Notes under the pieces: model-generated
The model's database searches: none
Seen by the model: only the letters and a program-made list of their open reading frames with translations
What the model was told of the DNA's origin: nothing
Origin: Mageeibacillus sp. UBA5747
GTDB taxonomy: Bacteria > Bacillota > Clostridia > Saccharofermentanales > UBA5734
Length of the DNA stretch: 5,647 nucleotides
Assembly: GCA_002419145.1 (NCBI GenBank)
Contig: DIFN01000049.1
Location: 1 to 5,647, forward strand
Direction of reading: 5' to 3'
Shown here: in pieces, positions 1 to 5,647 of the stretch
How the letters are laid out: every line of letters begins with the position of its first letter
How positions within the stretch are numbered: the first letter of the stretch is position 1
Position numbers and translations under genes: made by a program

Positions 1-24
1 GTTAAACGGAAAATAGAAGAATCA

Positions 25-68
25 CACAAAAACAGGGGCTGCCTGATCTGGCAGCCCCTGTTTTTGTG
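25..68. terminator. Strong bidirectional rho-independent terminator
   Basis: Two perfectly complementary 19-nt arms (25-43 and 50-68) enclose a 6-nt loop (44-49). The core is GC-rich (CAGGGGCTGCC on the plus strand) and each arm is flanked by an A5 or T5 tract, so either strand yields a GC stem followed by TTTTTGTG. It lies about 50 bp downstream of the stop codon of the minus-strand dehydrogenase and almost certainly ends that transcript. Because it is symmetric, it could also stop transcription arriving from a plus-strand gene left of the window. The remaining bases 1-24 and 69-116 show nothing recognisable. Confidence 0.93.
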
Positions 69-116
69 CTGTCACTGGCGTACAGGTGCGACGATTTTGG
101 TTGTAGATGACTCAGG

Positions 117-1139
117 TCAGGCGCCTTCCATATCCAGCATTTTGCCGGTTTCGAAGGATTCTTTGCAGCGGTAGGCGATGCGGGAGACGGCGGTGCCATC
201 GTAGACGGTGACTTCGGGCTTTCTGTTTTCCAGAATGCAGTTGCAGAACTCGGAGATTTCGTTGATGTAGGCCTCATGCCAGCGGGTGAGGAAGTCGGTG
301 TAGCATTCGCGGCGGACGCCATGGGTGTCGAGGACTTCGAGCAGGTTTTTGGCCGGGGTATTGGCGATGCGCAGGGAGCCGCGGGTGCCGATGATCTCGG
401 TTTCGACATGGCTGCCGTGGGCGGCGGCGCGGCCGGCATAGAGGAAGGACATCGCTTCGTCTTCGTTCTGCATCATGACGGCTACGTTGTCGCCGTCGTT
501 CCACTCACGGTACTGCTCAAACTCAAAACAGCCACCGATGCCCCAGACGTTTTTTGGCTCGGATTTGGTGAACCAGCGGACGAGGTCGATGTCGTGGACG
601 CACATGTCGAGGAACTGGCCGCCACTCCATTTGGCGAATTTGAGGGTGCTCTCGATCGTGGCGATCGGGTCGACGGTGTAGCTGCGGACCATGATCACGC
701 GGCCGATTTCACCGCGGTCGATGCGGGCTTTGGCATCGAGATAGGAGGGGTCGAAACGGCGCATGAAACCGAGCATGAAGACCTGGTCCGGATAGGATTC
801 GACGGCCTTTTCCGCGAGTCGGCATTGAGCGACGTCGGTACCGAGCGGCTTTTCGGAGAATACGTGCTTGCCGTTTTCGAGCGCGATGCGGATCTGTTCC
901 GGATGCAGGGAGGATGGGGAGACGATGACGATGGCGTCGAGCTCAGGATTTTTGCACATCTCTTCGAAATCCGTATAGCGGAATTCAACGTCAAATTCCT
1001 CTGCGACCTGGGCCACGCGGGCAGCGTCGACATCGCAAATAGCCTTGAGCTCGCACTGCGGAATTTTGGTAGCTATATTGGATGCATGCTCATAGCCGAG
1101 GCGGCCCAGTCCAACAGAACCAATCTTGATCTTCTTCAT
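117..1139 (-). CDS. Gfo/Idh/MocA-family NAD(P)-dependent oxidoreductase, inositol 2-dehydrogenase (IolG)-like
   Basis: This 340-residue cytoplasmic dehydrogenase probably oxidises a hydroxyl of a cyclic polyol or sugar (myo-inositol or a relative) with NAD(P)+. The N-terminal Rossmann fold shows GLGRLG at residues 10-15. The family motif EKP is at 96-98, with K97 as the expected catalytic lysine. GFMRRFD at 124-130 resembles the matching stretch of Bacillus inositol dehydrogenase. D178 and H182 (DMCVH) have the D-x3-H spacing of the IolG catalytic Asp and His, and a C-terminal DGTAVSRIAY segment also fits. Length is normal for the family. The ATG at 1139 is chosen because AAGGAGG lies 8 nt upstream; an upstream in-frame GTG at 1169 would add ten residues but precedes that site. 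The AraC-type regulator lies directly upstream on the same strand. Family assignment is firm. The substrate is not, since many paralogues share these residues. Confidence 0.93.
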   Translation of the reverse strand: MKKIKIGSVGLGRLGYEHASNIATKIPQCELKAICDVDAARVAQVAEEFDVEFRYTDFEEMCKNPELDAIVIVSPSSLHPEQIRIALENGKHVFSEKPLGTDVAQCRLAEKAVESYPDQVFMLGFMRRFDPSYLDAKARIDRGEIGRVIMVRSYTVDPIATIESTLKFAKWSGGQFLDMCVHDIDLVRWFTKSEPKNVWGIGGCFEFEQYREWNDGDNVAVMMQNEDEAMSFLYAGRAAAHGSHVETEIIGTRGSLRIANTPAKNLLEVLDTHGVRRECYTDFLTRWHEAYINEISEFCNCILENRKPEVTVYDGTAVSRIAYRCKESFETGKMLDMEGA

Positions 1140-1147
1140 GAGTAAAT

Positions 1148-1154
1148 CCTCCTT
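1148..1154 (-). promoter_or_regulatory. Shine-Dalgarno site fixing the dehydrogenase start
   Basis: The minus strand reads AAGGAGG, an essentially ideal ribosome binding site, 8 nt before the ATG at 1139. It lies inside the reading frame that would result from the alternative upstream start at 1169, so it decides in favour of the shorter 340-residue protein. Confidence 0.88.
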
Positions 1155-1170
1155 GTTGTCACAAGACAAC
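1155..1170. promoter_or_regulatory. Perfect 6-bp inverted repeat in the dehydrogenase leader (candidate operator or 5'-UTR hairpin)
   Basis: GTTGTC (1155-1160) and GACAAC (1165-1170) are perfect complements around a 4-nt ACAA centre. The element sits between the predicted transcription start (about 1176) and the Shine-Dalgarno site (1148-1154). A repressor bound here could block the initiating polymerase. Alternatively, the transcript could fold into a short hairpin with a UUGU loop right next to the ribosome binding site. The sequence shows the symmetry; either function is inference. Confidence 0.45.
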
Positions 1171-1182
1171 GTGATGCCTTTG

Positions 1183-1211
1183 ATTATAGGCTACAGTGAG
1201 GAAATATTCTT
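1183..1211 (-). promoter_or_regulatory. Candidate promoter of the dehydrogenase gene
   Basis: The minus strand carries a perfect -10 TATAAT (1188-1183). At a 17-bp spacing the -35 position (1211-1206) reads AAGAAT, a poor match to TTGACA. Transcription would start near 1176, giving a leader of about 37 nt that contains the inverted repeat and the ribosome binding site. A good -10 with a bad -35 is typical of promoters that need an activator, which fits the adjacent AraC-type gene and the direct repeats upstream. No experimental start is known. Confidence 0.55.
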
Positions 1212-1234
1212 GCCGGATCTTGCTTTTCCAAAAT

Positions 1235-1281
1235 CCGAAAACACTTGAAATGAGCGCTTTCCAGCTGAATTTACTTGAAAT
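1235..1281. repeat. Imperfect 17-bp direct repeat, 30-bp period: candidate AraC-type activator sites
   Basis: Two same-orientation copies occupy 1235-1251 and 1265-1281. They match at 13 of 17 positions and share an unbroken 9-bp core, ACTTGAAAT (1243-1251 and 1273-1281). Their 30-bp period puts them on about the same face of the helix. They lie upstream of the dehydrogenase -35 region, centred about 67 and 97 bp before the predicted start, where AraC-family activators often bind direct repeats. The distal copy overlaps the last base position of the regulator's stop codon. Binding by the neighbouring regulator is inference. Confidence 0.5.
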
Positions 1282-2171
1282 TATTGACTGTTCTTGCTCT
1301 GCTGCTCGGGGAAACGCCTGAAATAGTTGATTTTATAACGGCGCGGTGGCATGCCGACATATTTGCTGAACTGGCGGTTGAAATGGCTGGGACTGTCGTA
1401 CCCGACGCGGCTGGCGATTTCAGTGACGGACAGGTCAGTCGAGATGAGAAGTGACTGGGCCTCGCCGATGCGATGGCGTGACACATACTGCAGCGGGGAA
1501 TAGCCAAAGCGCTCTTTGAAAACGTGTGCCAGGTAATAGGTGCTGACTTTGAACAGGCCTGCCAGTTGCTCAAGTGAAATCGCTTCGGTGAAATGGTTGT
1601 CCAGATAGGTGATCACGCGGTGGGCCAGAGGCTCGTTTTCACTGCCCAGATCTTCATGGCCTTCAGCTTGCAGAATGATTTGCCGGGTCATTGCCAACAG
1701 GGCTTGAGTCATATGATGAGTTGCGACCGCATGACCAGGGCGTTCCTGAACCAGCTGGTCAAACATCAGCTCACAGAGATTATCGAACGCGGTAAAAAGC
1801 TCGCCACTGGGAAACACCGGCGATGTACCGTCGCGAATCAGGCAATTCGGACGTAATCCCGGCCATTGAACTTGCTTTAAGGCTACGCAAAACCAGGACA
1901 ATGGTTTGTCTGGACCAGTCCGTTCATCGTGGATGATGGTGCTGTTGTAGATGACCAGATCACCAGATCTGACCGCAACCTCCCTGCCATCGATCGAAAA
2001 GATGCCTTCTCCTTCACGAATCAGGATGATCTCCAGAAAATCCTCATGCCGGTGCATCACCCTGGGATGCACACTCTCATGGGCTGGGACCAGACTCACA
2101 TAATAAAGCCGCGGCTCGTTGCGGGCCACCAGCTCGGCTGGAAGTTTCTGCTTGACGAACGAGAGAATCAT
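1281..2171 (-). CDS. AraC-family transcriptional regulator with N-terminal cupin-like sensor domain
   Basis: This 296-residue DNA-binding regulator probably senses a sugar or related metabolite. Residues about 38-85 form a cupin-like AraC-binding segment: an HRHEDFLEIIL strand, REGEG turn, GD at 70-71 and a later IIHDE. A mainly helical linker follows. The C-terminal AraC domain has two helix-turn-helix units, the first at about 199-222 (LEQLAGLFKVSTYYLAHVFK) and the second at about 248-280, with the hallmark GYDSPSHFNRQFSKYVGMPP. Length is typical. The start is uncertain. The frame stays open to a TTG at 2249 (26 more residues, MRDYQYSF...), but that extension looks non-coding. The ATG at 2171 gives a family-sized protein, although neither start has a clear Shine-Dalgarno. 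The dehydrogenase follows 141 bp downstream on the same strand and is the likeliest target. The inducer cannot be read from the sequence. Confidence 0.92.
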   Translation of the reverse strand: MILSFVKQKLPAELVARNEPRLYYVSLVPAHESVHPRVMHRHEDFLEIILIREGEGIFSIDGREVAVRSGDLVIYNSTIIHDERTGPDKPLSWFCVALKQVQWPGLRPNCLIRDGTSPVFPSGELFTAFDNLCELMFDQLVQERPGHAVATHHMTQALLAMTRQIILQAEGHEDLGSENEPLAHRVITYLDNHFTEAISLEQLAGLFKVSTYYLAHVFKERFGYSPLQYVSRHRIGEAQSLLISTDLSVTEIASRVGYDSPSHFNRQFSKYVGMPPRRYKINYFRRFPEQQSKNSQ

Positions 2172-2177
2172 AAGTTC

Positions 2178-2208
2178 AGTATAACCGAAAAGGTGCAGGC
2201 GCAGGCAA
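2178..2208 (-). promoter_or_regulatory. Candidate promoter of the AraC-type gene, possibly leaderless
   Basis: The minus strand reads TTGCCT (2208-2203), a 19-bp spacer and TATACT (2183-2178). Only 6 nt separate this -10 from the ATG at 2171, so transcription would begin at or next to the start codon. That would explain the lack of a Shine-Dalgarno there. If translation instead starts at the TTG at 2249, the promoter must lie farther upstream and this match is chance. Confidence 0.3.
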
Positions 2209-2281
2209 AAGAAATTTTTCCCTCGGAAAGAGTATTGATAATCTCGCAAAATTTCACATGGTGTCTTATGTTAAATTTGGA

Positions 2282-2308
2282 ATAGGTTACATATAACATA
2301 GGTTACAT
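2282..2308. repeat. Paired 11-bp direct repeats (ATAGGTTACAT) upstream of the AraC-type gene
   Basis: Two identical copies of ATAGGTTACAT lie at 2282-2292 and 2298-2308, separated by ATAAC, for a 16-bp period. They are in the intergenic region 110-140 bp upstream of the regulator's ATG and just after the copA terminator on the minus strand. Exact tandem half-sites of this kind suit a regulator that binds direct repeats, such as autoregulation by the AraC-type protein. The core differs from the ACTTGAAAT repeats before the dehydrogenase, so the two sets may not bind the same protein. Confidence 0.45.
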
Positions 2309-2330
2309 TGCGCAAATCTGCGGGAATATT

Positions 2331-2406
2331 CAAATAAAAACCAGCCCTCGCCCGATTCGCCTGATCAAGGGACTCTTTCGGGTTTGGACTGGTCTGTTTG
2401 GGCTGG
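2331..2406 (-). terminator. Rho-independent terminator downstream of copA
   Basis: On the minus strand CCAGCCC (2406-2400) pairs with GGGCTGG (2347-2341), and the sequence then runs straight into TTTTTATTTG (2340-2331). The 52-nt interior has a nested helix, CCCGA (2382-2378) with TCGGG (2355-2351), giving an extended or branched stem. It begins 63 nt after the copA stop codon and is best read as its terminator. It also insulates the downstream AraC-type gene. The long interior makes it less canonical than the one at 25-68. Confidence 0.68.
2382..2406. repeat. Short imperfect tandem repeat in the copA terminator arm
   Basis: GTTTGGACTGG (2382-2392) and GTTTGGGCTGG (2396-2406) match at 10 of 11 positions with a 14-bp period. 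The second copy supplies the outer terminator arm. The first is a one-mismatch version of it and could pair less stably with 2341-2347, giving an alternative shorter hairpin. This may be no more than a local duplication. Confidence 0.4.
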
Positions 2407-2468
2407 CTTGTCAAAGATTGGCTGAGGCTGTCACCGGGAACAGCCCTGGTAGGATGGACGTCCTGGCT

Positions 2469-4952
<2,484 letters not shown>

Positions 4953-5001
4953 GGTCTGCTCCTTGCTGCGTCTTGGGCATGATTGGGGTTACACGAGACC
5001 G

Positions 5002-5018
5002 ATGTTAGAAAATAACAT
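5002..5018. promoter_or_regulatory. Candidate copA operator over an extended -10
   Basis: ATGTTA (5002-5007) and TAACAT (5013-5018) form a perfect 6-bp inverted repeat around GAAAA. On the minus strand the same bases contain TGTTATTTT, a possible extended -10 (TATTTT at 5014-5009), with no convincing -35 at 16-18 bp. A protein bound to the dyad would cover the -10, as a repressor does. Upstream, AGGTTC occurs twice on the minus strand (5052-5047 and 5034-5029), 18 bp apart. The sequence does not match the CopY box (TACANNTGTA) and I could not match it to CsoR or CueR sites. The sensor is unknown, and AT-rich symmetry of this length can arise by chance. Confidence 0.35.
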
Positions 5019-5113
5019 TGTCTGGTTGGAACCTATTCGAAAAAATGAACCTTCGTTCCATCAAATCCGAGCATACCGAGAGGATATGTCGAAATTGTGG
5101 AGATGACTTTATT

Positions 5114-5647
5114 TTAAAGGATTTTCTGACTGTACATGGTAACAAAGCGAGCAATTTCTTGCCAAATTTGAAAAAGATCCCAGCCAGGTTTCTGAGGAGG
5201 CCAGCTGGATAGAGGCAGAGAAAAATGCGAAGAGAACCTGGAAGCCAACAGCCCAGAGGCATTGAACCTGCTGGCCGGACGCCAGATCCATCCGATGGTC
5301 ATGCCCTGTGGTGCGACCTTTAGGCCATAAAATCAATGCTCATACCCTCCCGGAACTTCTGGGCGGGTGCTTCAAACCGCGCTGTTCTTTTGGCCTGACC
5401 CATTTGACGAACGATCCGGTGGGCCAGAAACTGACGGTCCAAGTTGCGGCCAATGACTTTGCCAGCTGGACTTCGATGGCAGGTTCCAACTCGCCTTTCT
5501 GTTGACATAAATGCCGGCAGCGATGGACGATGCCTTCGGCATAGCCGTGCCGCGGCCAGACCTGGTCTTGATTGCCGCTGGCTTGCTGATTCACTCGGAC
5601 ATCAAGGCGATGCATCTGGAAACGTGCTTCAAAGGTGTGAAATAAAC
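5114..5647 (-). pseudogene. Decayed IS3-family OrfB (DDE/rve) transposase remnant, partial at window edge
   Basis: No intact reading frame covers this stretch, but minus-strand pieces in different frames line up in order with an IS3-type OrfB. NQDQVW (5573-5556) resembles the PNQVW preceding the first catalytic Asp. GELEPAIEVQLA (5495-5460) resembles GWLYLAxVIDLF. It is followed, after a frame change near 5458, by KVIGRNLDR, like RKVIGWxxSDR. GLKHPPRSSGRV (5378-5343) resembles GLIHHSDRGSQY, with its Asp lost. A HGMTI-like piece lies near 5308-5288. A degraded DNAxxESFF-like stretch (5263-5226) and IARFVTMYSQ near 5150 resemble the C-terminal end. Spacings suit the family. Frameshifts, small indels and lost catalytic residues show it cannot act. 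The 5' part lies beyond the window, and I could not identify the terminal inverted repeat. The call rests on motif memory, not alignment. Confidence 0.55.

Noticed and set aside
276..1145. Plus-strand open frame (289 codons) opposite the dehydrogenase
   Set aside because: It mirrors a complete Gfo/Idh/MocA gene with its own ribosome binding site, and its translation shows no family features.
1250..1264. GAGCGCTTTCC as a CcpA (cre) or LacI-type operator
   Set aside because: The AGCGCT centre is suggestive, but the flanks are not symmetric and the match to the cre consensus is poor.
2172..2249. N-terminal extension of the AraC-type protein from TTG 2249
   Set aside because: The added residues do not look like the family, the TTG has no ribosome binding site, and a normal-length protein starts at ATG 2171. 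I kept this as an uncertainty, not a call.
2426..2445. Hairpin GGCTGT/ACAGCC just after the copA stop as the main terminator
   Set aside because: It has a 6-bp stem with an 8-nt loop and no T-run on the minus strand. The hairpin ending at 2341, followed by TTTTTATTTG, is the better terminator.
5018..5212. Small plus-strand frame with a CRNC motif near copA's promoter
   Set aside because: It has a single CxxC, no Shine-Dalgarno, overlaps the copA control region and runs opposite the transposase remnant. Nothing supports expression.
5340..5615. Minus-strand 91-codon frame as an intact hypothetical gene
   Set aside because: Only part of it resembles IS3 OrfB, and the similarity continues in another frame after about 5458, so it is a piece of a frameshifted gene.

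Overview
The window shows three intact genes, all on the minus strand, and one decayed gene at its right edge. Base composition is moderately GC-rich. Two of the three intact genes have strong AAGGAG(G)-type ribosome binding sites, and the copper pump has the two-HMA-domain layout common in Firmicutes. This fits a bacterium, perhaps a carbohydrate-using Firmicute, but no taxonomic marker is present and the assignment is only a guess.

Layout in transcription order, from high to low coordinates. (1) 5647 to about 5114 holds no intact gene. Minus-strand fragments in shifting frames match, in the right order, the landmarks of an IS3-family OrfB transposase, so I call it a broken insertion-sequence remnant that runs off the window. 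(2) 5113-4953 is the control region of the copper pump, with a TAACAT-type inverted repeat lying over a candidate -10. (3) 4952-2469 is copA, a complete Cu+-exporting P1B-1 ATPase, followed by a large GC-rich hairpin and T-run terminator (about 2406-2331). (4) 2330-2172 is non-coding and holds a pair of 11-bp direct repeats and a candidate leaderless promoter. (5) 2171-1281 encodes an AraC-family regulator with an N-terminal cupin-like sensor domain. (6) 1280-1140 is a compact regulatory region: a 17-bp direct repeat spaced 30 bp, a perfect TATAAT -10 with a poor -35, a perfect inverted repeat in the leader and a strong Shine-Dalgarno. (7) 1139-117 encodes an IolG-like Gfo/Idh/MocA NAD(P)-dependent sugar or polyol dehydrogenase. 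It is followed by a terminator with a perfect 19-bp stem (25-68) that can work in both directions.

The regulator and the dehydrogenase look like a local pair: a sugar-responsive AraC activator next to its likely target, whose promoter has the weak -35 and upstream direct repeats expected for AraC-type activation. copA appears to be a separate transcription unit; no copper chaperone (CopZ) or copper sensor (CsoR, CopY or CueR) is visible beside it. I see no RNA genes, CRISPR arrays, or evidence for a novel multi-gene system. The most interesting parts are the control regions and the IS remnant.
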